Shown piece after piece: positions 48,203 through 61,165 of a stretch of DNA of 64,000 nt. The notes under the pieces were generated by a model, which worked only from the letters and a program-made list of their open reading frames with translations, was not told the DNA's origin and ran no database searches. A program made the translations under genes and the position numbers. Position 1 is the first letter of the stretch. Every line of letters begins with the position of its first letter. Source of the DNA: Quercus robur (taxonomy: Eukaryota > Streptophyta > Magnoliopsida > Fagales > Fagaceae); the NCBI RefSeq assembly GCF_932294415.1, contig NC_065544.1, positions 17,087,351 through 17,151,350 of the forward strand, written 5' to 3'.

Positions 48203-49744
48203 TCAAATTGGTACTGGATCAACAAGCATTGAGGTGATACCCTCTACCATCACTCCTCCAAGATGTGTGTATGCATCTTCATCCTTGTAGAGTAAATCCA
48301 TAACTCGTGCAAGATTGACAACACGTGTAAGGAGAGGTACTGGCACTTCAGTAGGTCTAAGACACTCTTTGTTTATTTCCTTCCATGCATTCACGATTTG
48401 CTTTCGAAATTCGTCATGTACCTCTTGCTTTGAGACACCATATTGCTTCATGTAACACTCAATGCCCGAGGCAACGTGCCCTCTCTCTTGCTCAAACTGT
48501 AAAAAAATAAATTCCCAAAATATGTAATAAGTGTCATTTTTTGTTAGGCCTAAATGGATATGTGGATCCATTTGAAATGAATCAATTTCTTGCTTTAAAT
48601 AGTAAAAAGTTATAGGTGTATCTAATACGGTGTTTTTTTAATATTTTAAAAGACCTAACAATTTACATACTATTTACTAGATTCAAAAACAAAATTTGAA
48701 CCATGTCATCAATTTGTAGGTGGATCTAATTCCTTGTAGTACTGAACTAGTCTCTCATATACATTATTGAAGTAAAAATACTGGAAAAAGTAAGAAGATA
48801 GTTATTACGAGTGAATTTGTATATTTTCTATAATTTTTGTACATACTGCACGTAGGAGGATCTTATAATTGGATTAAAATTGTGATGCCGCAAATTGATT
48901 GGATATTGATTAAGTGTGTGTCGTGCAGGTGTGTTGAGTCTAACATTAGATATATATTGGGTTGATTTGAGATTTATAATAACAACAAGAAACTTAATTG
49001 TGACTGGATTAACTATTTTAAGGTGTAGCACAAATGTGACATAATGATTTTTTTTTTTTTAAAGAATAATTAACGTCCCTTAATTTTAGCCACAATGCTC
49101 AATAAGATCCACTAATAATACGTGCTATATAACATTTGCTAAATGTACCTCATTGGAAACAACATCATCCATTAGCCTGCATATGATTGATGCTGCTCTA
49201 ACAATCTTTGGCTCCTTGATGACCCATTCCAATGCTTCCTTGGTCGCGATATCTCCCATGACAATAAAAGATAAGGTGCTAAGCGTGAGGTAACCACAAG
49301 ATATTAGTGCATTACTCATATATTCCTCCACTGTGGGAATATATTTTTCTTTCAACCATACGGCTTCTTCAAAGTAGGCTTGAACAAGTTTTTTCATCTA
49401 GTCACATTAACATATAAAATATTGATAACTATAAAATGAGAATTAATGGGAAAAAAAATAGAGTGGTTTCAAGTGAATTAATAGTGTCTTACTACAACTT
49501 TTGCGTAGTAAACACAGTATAATCTTCCATCCTTGCACATCTCTTCTTCAATTTCTTTAAAAACATCCAAGAGTACTTTATAACACAACTTCATGTATTT
49601 TGGGAGTTGGTCTATGCAACTTATATCCCACCTGAAATTTAAACGTTTGAATCATGTTTGCAATGTTGACTTATACCCCAAAACTTTAAAAATAGGGCAG
49701 GGCTGACTTCATGTATTTTGGGACTTAAGGCAATAACCAAATTG

Positions 49745-49793
<49 letters not shown>

Positions 49794-51812
49794 GATCAAT
49801 TCTGTGTGTGGAACACTATGAGTTTTATACTCTAAAACTTCCACATGAAAAAAACCAACAGTCAGTTATACATTAAAAGAAAATATATATTTTTATAAAA
49901 GTGGTAATAGTTTTAGCGTTTTAATTTTTAAAAACATTATTTTTCATCTATTGGTTAATATGGGCTTAATTAATATTTTTACAAGTAAAGATACATCCTT
50001 ATTGGTAAAGATACGACCTTGAAAAATGATATTCTCCATTCTAATAGAAATTGAGAAAATCCATTTCATGGTTACAATTTTATTTTTGTAATTTGATAGT
50101 GCATAGGGTACTCCATCATTTAAAATTTTAAATGTTGTCGTATTGGATACATCTTTAGATTTATAATATTTAATTTGAATCATGATATCAATCCATTTCA
50201 AATGGAGATGAAGAGGATCCTATATGCTTGCATTAAACCTTTTAATTGCGTCTGTGAAGAGCTCGAGTTCTTCATGTGTGCCATATGCATCATATATGTC
50301 ATCTATGATTGATGCCATGCAAATTGTTTTGGTAAGTATCCTTCGAGCAAGAGAGTATTGGGGTTCAAAGTACACTCCCAAAATCCAGAAGTATAACTCC
50401 ACCACCCTATCTCGTGCAAAAGATAGGTTTGTCGCAACATCTATACCTTTCCACCACCTAAATTACAATTTCAACAAAAACTAGTTGGTCAAATCATGTC
50501 TAATGAAAGCTTAATTACAACACCAATGTAGTGAGATATAGTTAATGAACTTACCTTGAGATATGACTGAGTTCCTTCTGGTGTTGTTTTTGCAACATGT
50601 TGAAATCCAATCTTGCAAAGTTTAGTAGAACTTCATTATGTGAAGCATTTTCTTGGTAGATAGAAAAGTATTGCCTAGCCTCTACCCTTGGTAAGCACTT
50701 TCGAATAGGCCGATTTAAAGCATGGCTTACTTGTGTGGCAAGAGGAGGGCTGAAATTAATCACCATTGATTCAAGGTGAGTGGTAGTAAACTTAAGTGCT
50801 TCATCAAGTATATCTTCTCCATGCACCCTCATATGTGTAGCTTCATAAAAGCTTAACATTCCTTTCACATCGTTAGTAAGTGATTCCTTGAAGTTTCCCA
50901 TATTGTCTTTGAGTTTGTTGAAGATATCTACTTTACCACCCAGCACAAGACATGCGTGAGCCATTAGTAGATGATATGAAAATAATGATGGAAGTGAATG
51001 CTTGATCATGAAAATTAACTTTTAGCTTGTTTAAGGATATGTTTGGAATGAAAAGAGAAGGAGGGAGAGGTGAGGAGAATAGAGGGGAAGGATTTAAGGA
51101 AGACAGAATACATTAAAATTTAGAAAATTCCAATCACCTGCTCCTTTCTCTTATCTCCCTCCATCCAAACATAGAGTGAGTTTTCTTAAATAAACAAATA
51201 ACCGACCAAAAGAGTGCTTACCACTTGGAATGTTATAACCTTGTTGTCTAAGTAATCGAAAATGAAGTGCAACGGTGTAAAGAGCATCATCACTTTCTTG
51301 GACATCACACGTATAATGATACTTGTGAATTTGTTGTAATACTTCATCAATCTCACCTTCAAAATGGTAGGACACTCCTAAGCGTTGGATTGCATCAATC
51401 AACTCCAACTTTTCTAGAAGATTATCGATGGGAGCCATCAACATCCTTTGCACTTCTTCCTTCAACCCTTGGACTTGCTCCGAGTAATCAATGGTTTCCT
51501 AAAGTTGGAAATCGAAATAAAATATAAACATGTTACCACTGTTTATAAGCATCTTTTGTCATTTAAAGATGATGTATTTTAAGACCATGACATTTGAATA
51601 TTGGCTAAGAAATGAACAGCAATTTATATTAGAATATTAATTTTATTATGTAGCCTAACATGTCAGGTGGAAGACATATATACCTCGGATTTATTAGAAT
51701 AAGAGAGGAAATGGTCTCCCCATAAGCTTGGACGATAATTTGCTGAGCGACGATGTACCTTAGCATCTGGATTTTGGGTTTGAGCAGTAGCCATGCAAAT
51801 TTGGTGAGACAT
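48203..51812 (-). CDS. TPS: Terpene synthase, TPS-a type (probably sesquiterpene synthase), intact, 7 exons
   Basis: Exons: 51812-51684, 51498-51222, 50930-50555, 50457-50239, 49631-49493, 49397-49149, 48496-48203; lengths 129, 277, 376, 219, 139, 249 and 294 follow the standard seven-exon TPS layout and chain without a stop into 560 residues. RRx8W is at 21-31 ([11 protein letters not shown]), RDR at 276-278, the Mg2+-binding DDIYD at 313-317, and the second metal motif DDVVSNEFE at 457-465. No plastid transit peptide precedes RRx8W, so the enzyme is probably cytosolic and uses farnesyl diphosphate; the product cannot be read from sequence. A second in-frame ATG (codon 7) is an alternative start and matches the start of the 9-kb remnant. 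Intron 4 is lengthened by an insertion. Confidence 0.95.
49640..50150. mobile_element. Insertion in TPS intron 4 with hAT-like edge and AT/GT microsatellite
   Basis: Intron 4 is 607 bases here but about 135 in the pseudogene. The extra DNA has GGGCTGACTTCATGTATTTTG, which resembles hAT subterminal sequence, and an (AT)n(GT)n microsatellite at about 49747-49793. Exact edges and class are unsure. Confidence 0.45.
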
Positions 51813-51926
51813 TTTGGGAGGTGAGAGAACAACTTAGTGTTGAAATGGTGCAATTAGCAAAAGCTTTAATGTATGCTTCTTGTCCTTCAAAAGACTGGCA
51901 TGAGAGGAAGAGCTTATGTGCTTAGG

Positions 51927-51934
51927 TATTTATA
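51927..51934 (-). promoter_or_regulatory. TATA box of the intact TPS
   Basis: TATAAATA on the - strand, about 115 bases before the first ATG, in the context CTATATCTATAAATACC. The surrounding 5' region (about 51813-51980) has degraded relatives near 55.5 and 62.7 kb. Confidence 0.6.
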
Positions 51935-51980
51935 GATATAGCTGAGGCATGCACTTTGGTTACGTTTGATAAGTCTATTT

Positions 51981-52421
51981 GAGAATGCATTCCTTCATTT
52001 TTTTTTTTTTAATAGATTATCTTTGGTGTTATTTTGGAACTTTTAATGAAGGTTGATTTATTTTTTTCAACCTTTAAGTAGGTACCTTGCATTAATTAAC
52101 CACAACCATAAAGCTTTATAATGATACAATTGACTTTTGTATTTTCTAATTTTCTAGAAGCATGTGAGCAAAACTTATGGCAATAAAATTGTGGTCGATA
52201 TGAAATTTGGAAGAGATTTCTTCAATTTTTCTTGGACTAAAAGAAAAATGAACAAACATATATCAGTGACAGCTCCTCCCCTTTTCTCTTCTATCTTTGA
52301 GTTGAGAATCATAGTTTTCTCCTTTCTGATGTCATCTGAATGATATATGTGAAGGTGGTTTACATGAATTTCATACTAAACTAAGTTAGTATAGGAATTT
52401 GAATGTAAAGATGTTAGAATT
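51981..52421 (-). promoter_or_regulatory. Upstream region of the intact TPS
   Basis: Contains a tract (CTTGCATTAATTAACCACAA to GGCAATAAAATTGTGGT, about 52085-52195) that is repeated near 62350-62465, upstream of another TPS-derived segment. It ends where the long palindrome starts. Confidence 0.5.
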
Positions 52422-52723
52422 TGTAATACCTGAAAGGAAAAAAAAAAAATTTAAAGGAGGGTATTTAAGTAATTTTCTTTTGTGGGGGTCAATTTTATAA
52501 TTTATAATTATAAGGGAGTTTTTAGAAAATAAGGTTGAAACCCTAGTTATATATAAATTTATTAAGTCAACGTACATTGAGAGATATTTTGAGAGAGAAA
52601 ACTACCCAAAGGACTGAAGTAGAGAAGGATTGACAACACCCTTGATGTAAAAGCTTAAGAAATCTTGTTCTTTGGTCAAATTTAGAATTTATGTGGTATT
52701 AGAGATTTTTTTTTTTTTTTTTT

Positions 52724-52877
52724 GAATTTTGCTAATGTGTGCCCTAAGGGCACACAATAATTAATTATTTTTAGAAAAAAAAATTTAAAAATTGAAAAAG
52801 TATTGACAATTTTTTCAATTTCTGAAAAAATATTTTAAAAAATAAATGACTTAAAGGTACACATTAACCGAAATTTT
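52724..52877. mobile_element. MITE in left palindrome arm
   Basis: Begins TTTTGCTAATGTGTGCCC and ends GGTACACATTAACCGAAAT, an imperfect inverted pair; absent from the right arm. Confidence 0.6.
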
Positions 52878-53794
52878 TTTTTTTTAATGTGGATATTTTG
52901 GTCAAGAAGTGAAACTATTTAACTATGTAATGAATTTTACGATTTGAACAGAAGAAGGGATTAAAATATATTATCGGTATCTGTACTGTTTCGTTAAAAG
53001 ACATTCTTTTCCTACGCCACTATTGCGTTAAGCATGGATGGATATGCAGAAAATTAGGTATGGTCACGGTGGTCCGGTTTTACACAATTTTTGCCTTCGA
53101 AAGTTGTACTTTTGGTAAATAGGAAAGTCGATGCAGCAGCAGCAACATCATATTGATGATGTAAGTGTGTCGGTATAGATGAAACAAGCCGCCTTAAACT
53201 TCTTTTTACTATTATATTTATTATATTTTGTTTATTGGTTTTGGTAGGGGTGAACAGGGAGTCGCTGAAGTCTGACAAGTCATAAATTATAGTGAAAAAA
53301 AAAAAAAAAAAAAAAAAGCTGTTTTTCCGTAAGGCACATGACCTACCTTGTACTTGGAATTGTCTTCATCTCAAAAGATGATAATCGGGGCAGGTGGCAG
53401 AAAAAAAAAACGTGTATATGAAGAAGAGTCCACGTGTTGCTCTTTTTTTTTTTTTTGAGAAACACGTGTTGCTCTTCTTCTACAAGTGACTTTTACCCTT
53501 TTTTTTTTTTGGTAAGCGACTTTTACCCTTATGCATTCTATAGGTTCCCTTCAAAAAAAAAGTCACTTGTAAAAGATGAGCAACACGTGGACTCCTCTTC
53601 AGATACACGTTTTTTTATTTTTCTACGTCTGCCACCGTTATCATCTTTTGAGATGAAGACAACGCCAAGTACAAGCTAGGCCATGTACCTTACGGTAAAC
53701 AGCCATTGTTTATTTATTTATTTTTCACTATAATTTATGACTTGTCAGATTTCATTGACTCCCTGTTCACTCCTATCAAAATCAAAAAAAAGAA

Positions 53795-53985
53795 AAAGAA
53801 AGCTTAACGAGTGTTTTTAGAAACATTGATTAATAATTCATTTAAAGAAAGTTTTTATGAAAAATAAAAAAAGTAATTAATATTTTAATAACTTTTTTCA
53901 TTTTCCATAAAAGTGATATCAAAATTTTCCTAAAACAGATTATTAATGATTGCCCTTAGAACACTCGTTAGTATAACCCTAAAAA
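53795..53985. mobile_element. MITE in right palindrome arm, relative of the 38.7-kb MITE
   Basis: Inverted ends CTTAACGAGTG and ACACTCGTTAG enclose TAATTCATTTAAAGAAAG and ATCAAAATTTTCCTAAAA, shared with the element at 38739-38930. Absent from the left arm. Confidence 0.75.
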
Positions 53986-54341
53986 AAATATAATAATAAA
54001 AAAGAAGTTTAAGGCTGCTTGTTTCTTGTTTTAGCCCTCATCTATACCGACACACTTACATCATCAATATGACGCTGCTGCTGCAGCATCATCCACTTTC
54101 CTATTCACCAAAAGTACAACTTTTGAATGCAGAAACTGTGTAGAACCGGACCACCACGACCATGCCTAATTTTCTGTATATCCATCTATACTTAACGCAA
54201 TAGTGGCGTAGGAAAAGAATATCTTTTATCGAAACAGTATTTTACGCCACCTCTTGACCATATGTTTTCTCTATCCCTTCTTCCGTTCAGATTGTAAAAT
54301 TCATTAGATATTTAAATAGTTTCACTTCTTGGCCAAAATAT

Positions 54342-54380
<39 letters not shown>

Positions 54381-54640
54381 CTAATACCACATAGATTCTA
54401 AATTTGATCAAACTTAATTCAAGGATATAGTCAATCATTCTCTACTTCAGTCATTTGGGTAGTCTTTTCTCTCAAAATATCTCTCCATGTACGTTGACTT
54501 AATAAACTTATATATAGCTAGGGTTTCAACTTCATTTTCTAAAAACTCCATTATAATTATAAATTATAAAATTGGCCTCACAAAAGAAAATTACTTAAAT
54601 ACCCTCCTTTTAAGTTTTTTTTTTTCTTTCGGGTATTACA

Positions 54641-55789
54641 TAATTATTGCTAATAGCTTAAACTTTTCAGATGATGGGTAAATTAACATGGTACTAAAAC
54701 AAGAGAGTCTTGAGTTTGATTCATTTTTTTACTCTACAATCAGTAATTTGTCACTTTTAACATCTTCATTTTTTAGATGCAAAACAGTTTGTCTTGGTTA
54801 CATACCTTATCTTATTATTTTATCCAAAAACACAAACAACTGTTATCAAGCCTATATTACATATGTACTTAATTAATAAAGTAGGTCTTTAGTGTGGCAA
54901 AAAGACATAATTTTTGTCACATCTGTTGTGGATGCTCTTACGTGTAAAAGAATAGTTCACAAAAGCCATTCTCTGTTATCTAGAATTATATGCCCATGTT
55001 TCTTATGTGTTTTTCTCACAAATTGAAATGTCAAATCCCTACATGTAAGTGGACAAAACCATGCACAAAAGGACATATTGAGCAAGTGGGAGATGACAGG
55101 TACATGTGCAATTTCACATTCAGAGTAAATATTTTTCTCCCATTATTATAAATAAAAAATAAAAATCTAAGAAAGTTCATGTCAAGATGATCAATTTGAT
55201 TTCTAAGTGTTAGTAATTAAGTCAGTTTGACCCAACCCATAGTGTATGGTCCATTGATTACTTGATAAGTGAATTTAAATTTGAGTTGCAATCTAAACTA
55301 ATCTTGATATGAGTTGTCAAGATAACATGGTGGAGTTGGATTTTTAGATGGATATTAGAATTGATTAAATGTGGTTGTGCTTATTTTTTAATATGTGATA
55401 AGATAATGTTATGACATGTTTGGATTGGAGGGTATAAAATTTTAGTTTTACACCACATTCTTATAGAATTTAAAATCTTTAAACATTAGCATGAATGAAA
55501 GAGCTATGCGCTTATACGTACTGATATTTATAAGTTATAACTGAGGCACGTACTTAGAACCTCCTTGCATGGATTTTTTTTTTTTTTTTTTTTTTGCTCT
55601 AATTAATTACCTTCCCACAATATTTTCCTTTTGGATTATCAAGTTGTATTTTCCTCCCACTCAGAACCCGTCAAACTCAAGCTTAATTTGCCTCAATATT
55701 AATATTGGAAAAGAAAGGAAAACTGTAACCTAATTTTCATCTTGTAATCAGAACAACTATATCAAGTTAACGACAAAAATATATGGTAA
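54641..55789. other. Intergenic DNA with TPS upstream remnants
   Basis: The tract near 55010-55110 (CTCACAAATTGAAATGTCA, CCATGCACAAAAGGACA) matches 62490-62600, and 55480-55560 (GCATGAATGAAAGAGCTATG) resembles the 5' region of the intact TPS. No exon is seen. Confidence 0.55.
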
Positions 55790-55794
55790 TAATA

Positions 55795-56896
55795 TGAAAG
55801 TTCAAAGAGTGTGTAAAACACCCTTGAACGTTTAGACCCACAATTACAAAATAACCAATTCAAGTTTTATGTCAAACAACTAGTGTGCGGAAAATGAATA
55901 AAAGTTATAAACAGAATCGGTAAACAATCTAAGCCAATTAAAATCACAATCCACAGCAGATAATAAAAGGCAAAGATAAAAGGGAAGGAAGATGCAAATA
56001 CAAGGACAACGCGCGATATGTTATCGAAGAGGAAACCGAAGCTCTCGGCGTAAAACCTCTCCGCCGCCCTCCAAGCGGTAAGTAATCCACTAAAAAATGT
56101 AGTTGGGATACATGGACAGTAATAGACCCTCCAAGCCTAATCTACCCAGTGCACCTAAGCCCTCCAAGCTTCTTGCTCCAATGAGGTTGCGCCGAACCTA
56201 TTTCTTTTCTAGTTTCCCGGATTCCGCTACTTGACCATAGCATCAACCAATGTAGATTGGTTCCTTCCTAACTGCTTCCTAGAACACCAAACAGCCCTCT
56301 CACAGAAATGGATATGGTGAGAATAGGTTTTGATAAAAGACCTCTTAAGGGTTTAACAATGGAGATGAAGAGAGTTGAGAAATTTGAAGAGACTCTTATG
56401 TAAAGATTGTAGATGAATCAATCTTATTTTACTCTAGGGTTTCTCTCTCAAAATTCTCTCTGGAAACTCTCTTTCTTTTGTGGGTATAAGGGGTATTTAT
56501 ACTAGGGTGAGAAAGGAATGTGAAACGTCAGGTTTTTCAAAACAGGGCTGGCTCGCGGCTTGGCCTCGCGGCTTAACTGAGTCGCGAGATCCAGCCGTGC
56601 GATAACAGAACGGCCAGTTGTCCTATTTTGTCCTGTAGTACTCCAGCTAGCATGACGCTTCAACTTCTGGCATGCTTGGCACGTGTGCTGCTTCTGGCGG
56701 CTTGCAGCCGCAAGTCACCCGCGAGATCCAACCGCGAGACTCTGTTTTCTTGCACACTCTTGAGCATTCAACACTCTATCTCACTCACTACCCTTACAAC
56801 AAATCCACCTAAATATAGGGTTACTAATTGCTGAAATACAAGCAAATTTGGCACGGAATAAAGTCAACAAAATGGTTGATTAAATTCAACCTTACA
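55795..56896 (-). repeat. 3' LTR of the gag-only element
   Basis: Direct repeat of 61155-62243. It ends next to the purine-rich tract at about 56897-56909. Confidence 0.92.
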
Positions 56897-59800
56897 ATCT
56901 CCCCCTTTGGTTATTTCGTGACAAAACCCTAAAACAGACTCTAGACTTAACATGTGAGTTGGGAACAGTTGAGCAAAACTCACTCACACCTAATTCTAGA
57001 AACTGTGAGGCACTTGAATCATATGAGCATGAAACTCCCAAAATACAACAATACACCATGATCATTGTATGCAGAAAACATGAAATGCATATGAAATAAG
57101 CATAAAGTGATCAAGCGAAGATGAAGTTAAGAAACAAATCATGGCTTGATCAAACAAGTAATCACTGCAAGGTAGTGACCACAGTGCTCATTCACACTTG
57201 GAATAAACACTTGAACATACAAGCTAACAAGAACAATGCAAGTTACTTGTATGCCCAACACTCAACCAATGCATAATACACCAAGTATATGTATCTACGA
57301 ACAATCCTACAAGGGTACAAGAGTGACAGTACTTAACAGGAAAATGCATGACATTTAGATAGAAGTACTGATTTAACAAAAATATAGAGGCTGCATAAAG
57401 CATGGTACAAACCATAAAGCCTACAGGAAATAAACCCTAAAAGCTTACAAAAGTAACATGGATACAAACCACAAAATACTAAATATAAACTTAAACAATA
57501 TAAACTAAAAGTGCTTGAAGTTTCTCCCCTTCAAAGTGATGAGAAGTTGTGATACACTTGGAACATATATACTTGTAACCTGAAACACTTACACAAAACA
57601 CATTAGACCCTCAAGGTAAAGCAAGTAATAAAATGACAAGTATAATGTAACAAGTAAATTGCGATCAAGTAAACATGATGTGAAACATGTGAGCAACTTG
57701 ATCATACACCAAAACAGTCATATAGAAATGACTATAATGATCACATAGCAAAGCAAATGATCATATGAATATGCATTCAATGAAGCACAATAGCATAGGG
57801 ATATATGCATGTTTAAAACAAAAACATGATGCGATGAGAACCACAAAGCATAACTCAAAGCACCATAAAGCCAACAAGAAAACAAACAGAACAAAGTTTT
57901 CTTATTATCTCAATGTCTTCTCCCTCTTGGTATATGCATATCTTCTATGGAATATCTCCCCCCCTACAAATGTGCATGAGAAATAGAATTTCTCCCCCTA
58001 AGGATGTGCACAAGAGTCATATAGAAATGACAAAACACTCCGGTATACTCTCTAAAGTATACTCTCCCCCTTTTTGTCAGGAATAGACAAAGGGTCAAGA
58101 AGAAACGAGGGCAAGAGATGGAGGTACGAACAATGATAATGATGCATGAGGGGCGCAAGATGAATGAGAAAATGAAGTTCAAACCTAAGACAATGTAAAA
58201 TGCTACAGAGCATAAGGTAGACATGACATGCTAGGATGAAGAAGCAAGGTCAAGACCAATGCATGAAAAATGCACATGTGGGGCATGTTAAATACACAAC
58301 CAATGAATCAAACATATTCCTAATAAGGAAACATGAGAATCCCCAAAATTTGGTACTCATTGGAGTCCAAACAAGCGAGAAAATGTCTAAGAGGCATTTT
58401 ATCAAACACCTAGCATGCATACTATGAATAATAATGTGAAATAATGCATGAACATCATGAAATCCACCCTTAATACATGTTCTTTCTGCCATAAGGGGCC
58501 AGCATCCAATGCAAATCAGCAAAAGAAACCAATCCCATGAAGAAATTTGACAAAAAAATAAGTTTTCCCAACCCCTATGATAAAAATCCCAACCAAGAGT
58601 ACAAAACTCTCCAAAACATAATCTAAGGATCAAAATTAATGAAAAGAGTTCATAATTATCTTAAAAATGTTAATGGAATGAAAAAAATCATTCAAATTGA
58701 TTGGGTTTAGATGTAAAAATATTGAAAGAGGGATTTAAGAGAAGATGGGAGAGGTTTAAAACAAGTTTCCCACGAAAAGCTCTTTAAAAAGCTGATTCTG
58801 GGCATTTCGTGACTGGCGAGTTGCGAGTGAGTCGTGAAACCATTTTGTGTAAAACTCGCAACTTAAACTCGTGGCTGCAAGCCGCCAAAATGAGTAGCCA
58901 AAACTGGCAGCTTGCTGGCAGCTCATGCAAGTAGCCAAAATGAGTAGCCAAAAATTCTGACACTTGTTTTTCAAAATAGAACATGTTTAAACAATGAAAA
59001 ACAAAGTAAGTACTAAACATGAACACAAAGAGTGATAAAAATCACTTCCAAAAACATATAAAATGATAAAAAAATCTTTTTGGATTAACCTATATATGAT
59101 TGAGCACACACACATCACATTTAGACAAGTACAATCTAACAAATGAATAAGATATTCATTAAACATTAGGCATGTGTGTTGTGTATGTGTATCAAATGTG
59201 GAATAATCCTTAGTTTAGAGTGAAACTTTAATAATCAATTCAATCAAGTCATACACAACTAGTACTAAGTCAAGTGGTCTATCTCAATTATAGAAATGAA
59301 CATATATGACCTCCCACAAGAAAATGATTACATACAATGAAGCTTTTCATTTGGCTTCTTTACAATTCATAACATTTGATTATTTTGAATCAAAACATCT
59401 CATTTTGAGATCGATGTCAGAAATTTGTGATATTTCAATTTGATGAACAAGCCTTTGGCTTTTTGGGCATCATACATTTTCATATAAGTTGCTTTCCCTT
59501 TTTCCTAGTTGAATATAAGTATGTGCTACAGCTTTTACAGCTCATTATCTCTTTTCATTTTGAGATTTACATTTATTGAGCTCTTTAAGTAATAAAAATA
59601 AAAGAGTGGGAAGAGATATAAGCACAAGTCTACGCATGTATCAAAACCAACATGACTATTGACTAATCATTCATGACAAGCTTGAAAATCGATTTACAAC
59701 AATCACACAAAGATGTCAAGATTTTTCCCATAAAGATATATGTGCAAAAATAACAAGCTAAGCTCGTAAATGCATAAAGCCATTTGTACAAAGGTACAAG

Positions 59801-60097
59801 GCCAAACTCATATGCGATATGTGCTCAAACATATACGATCAAACTTTTTGAATTTTTCACTTTTTATGAGGTTTTAGATTTTTTACTCACACAAAACTGA
59901 AATATAAAAGTAAGATAAAAAAAACAAAACAATGCATACAAATAAATGCAAGATGCACAAAATGCATGAAGATATGATATTTAATGCATGAAAGGTCCTA
60001 CAAAGATCGAAAGAATTAGATTAAGGACCAAAAGAGTAAAAGCTCAACCATAGGAACCCTTCCTCATCCAAACGGAAAGATTGTTTGGAATGAGTGT
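56897..60097 (-). other. Non-coding interior of the gag-only element
   Basis: About 3.2 kb without recognisable protease, integrase, reverse transcriptase or RNase H motifs in any frame I read; it has many short AT-rich frames. Confidence 0.65.
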
Positions 60098-61165
60098 CTA
60101 AAGAAAAGTGAGACGAGGGTTGGAAGAATGAGAACCAGAGATGCACATAGTCAAGGAGTTAAGAGCATTAAATATTTTCTTTAACAACATGCTATTTTCA
60201 CTCAAAACTAGTTTACTCTTTTTAGCACAACTTCCAAAAAGCTCAAGTTTTTCTTGTCTTTTGATTCTTTTAACAGCATGAAACTTAGAGCATTGAGGTC
60301 TTAGATGACCAAAGGCACCACAATGGTGACAAACAATGTGTTTAGGTCCACTAGGATTTTTGGGAAGGGATCTAGCAACATGGTTTTGTTCCCTCTTCAA
60401 CTTATGACATTGAGGTCTTATATGACCAATCACACCACAATGGTGGCAAGTTGGAACAAACTTAGATCCATCTAAAGCCTTAGGTTGAAACCTAAACGGA
60501 GGCTTTAACTTAACAGCCTTTCTCTCCACCTTTTGATTTCTTTTATGTGGAGGAATGTACACCGATTTGTCTTTTGAGGTAGAACACACAATAGGCACAA
60601 AATCGGGTACCACAACATAATTGCAACAAATATTGTCATCCCTTTTATCAATGGGTTCAGCAATCAAACACTTGGCATACATTTTAAGAGATTCATTTTC
60701 ACATTTTAACTCATCAACAAGTTTGTTAGACAAAACAAGTTTAGCATCCAAGTCTATATTCAAACATTCAAACTCTTTTAGATTTTCAAGAGAACCTTCA
60801 GCAAGTTTTTTATATTTCTCAACCAATTTGTTGGATTCATTGAGCTTAGCAATCAAATCATCATTTTCACAAAATAACTTGCTCAAATTCTTTTGAAACT
60901 TCTTAGCATTTTTCTTCAAGAGTTTGTCATTTGGAATATCAACAACATCAAATGATTCATGCAACATAGCATCACAATCATGAGGATCCACACTCATAGA
61001 GGCATTTTCACAAACACGTGACATGCTACATTTATCATCAACCAAATCATATAAAGAGGCATACAAAGCACAATCCATGACAAATAAACACAAGGGGTCA
61101 AGGATCACACTTAGGTATTTAAACCACAACAAGTGTATCCACTCTGATACCAATTGAAAGTTCAA
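60098..61165 (-). pseudogene. Partial gag of the gag-only LTR element
   Basis: The region encodes a Lys/Leu-rich coiled-coil-like segment followed by a basic stretch (PPHKRNQKVERKAVKL) and two zinc knuckles, CHHCGVIGHIRPQC and CHHCGAFGHLRPQC. The usual N-terminal gag domain is not present. It is treated as a fossil part of the element. Confidence 0.8.

Larger units (their letters stand above)
52422..54640. repeat. 2.2-kb near-palindrome with arms of about 1.05 kb
   Basis: The left arm (from GTAATACCTGAAAG at 52423) is matched in inverse order by the right arm (ending CTTTCGGGTATTAC at about 54639). Paired blocks include TAAGTCAACGTACAT and ATGTACGTTGACTTA; GTGTGTCGGTATAGATGA and TCATCTATACCGACACAC; and AGTCCACGTGTTGCTC and GAGCAACACGTGGACT near the centre, with a loop at about 53500-53560. 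Each arm has been invaded separately. No clear target duplication was found, so it may be an inverted duplication or a long-TIR element. It starts about 610 bases upstream of the intact TPS ATG. Confidence 0.85.

Noticed and set aside
53054-53278. 74-codon - strand frame in the left palindrome arm
   Set aside because: Its counterpart in the other arm is not kept in frame, there is no family match that I know, and the region is repetitive.
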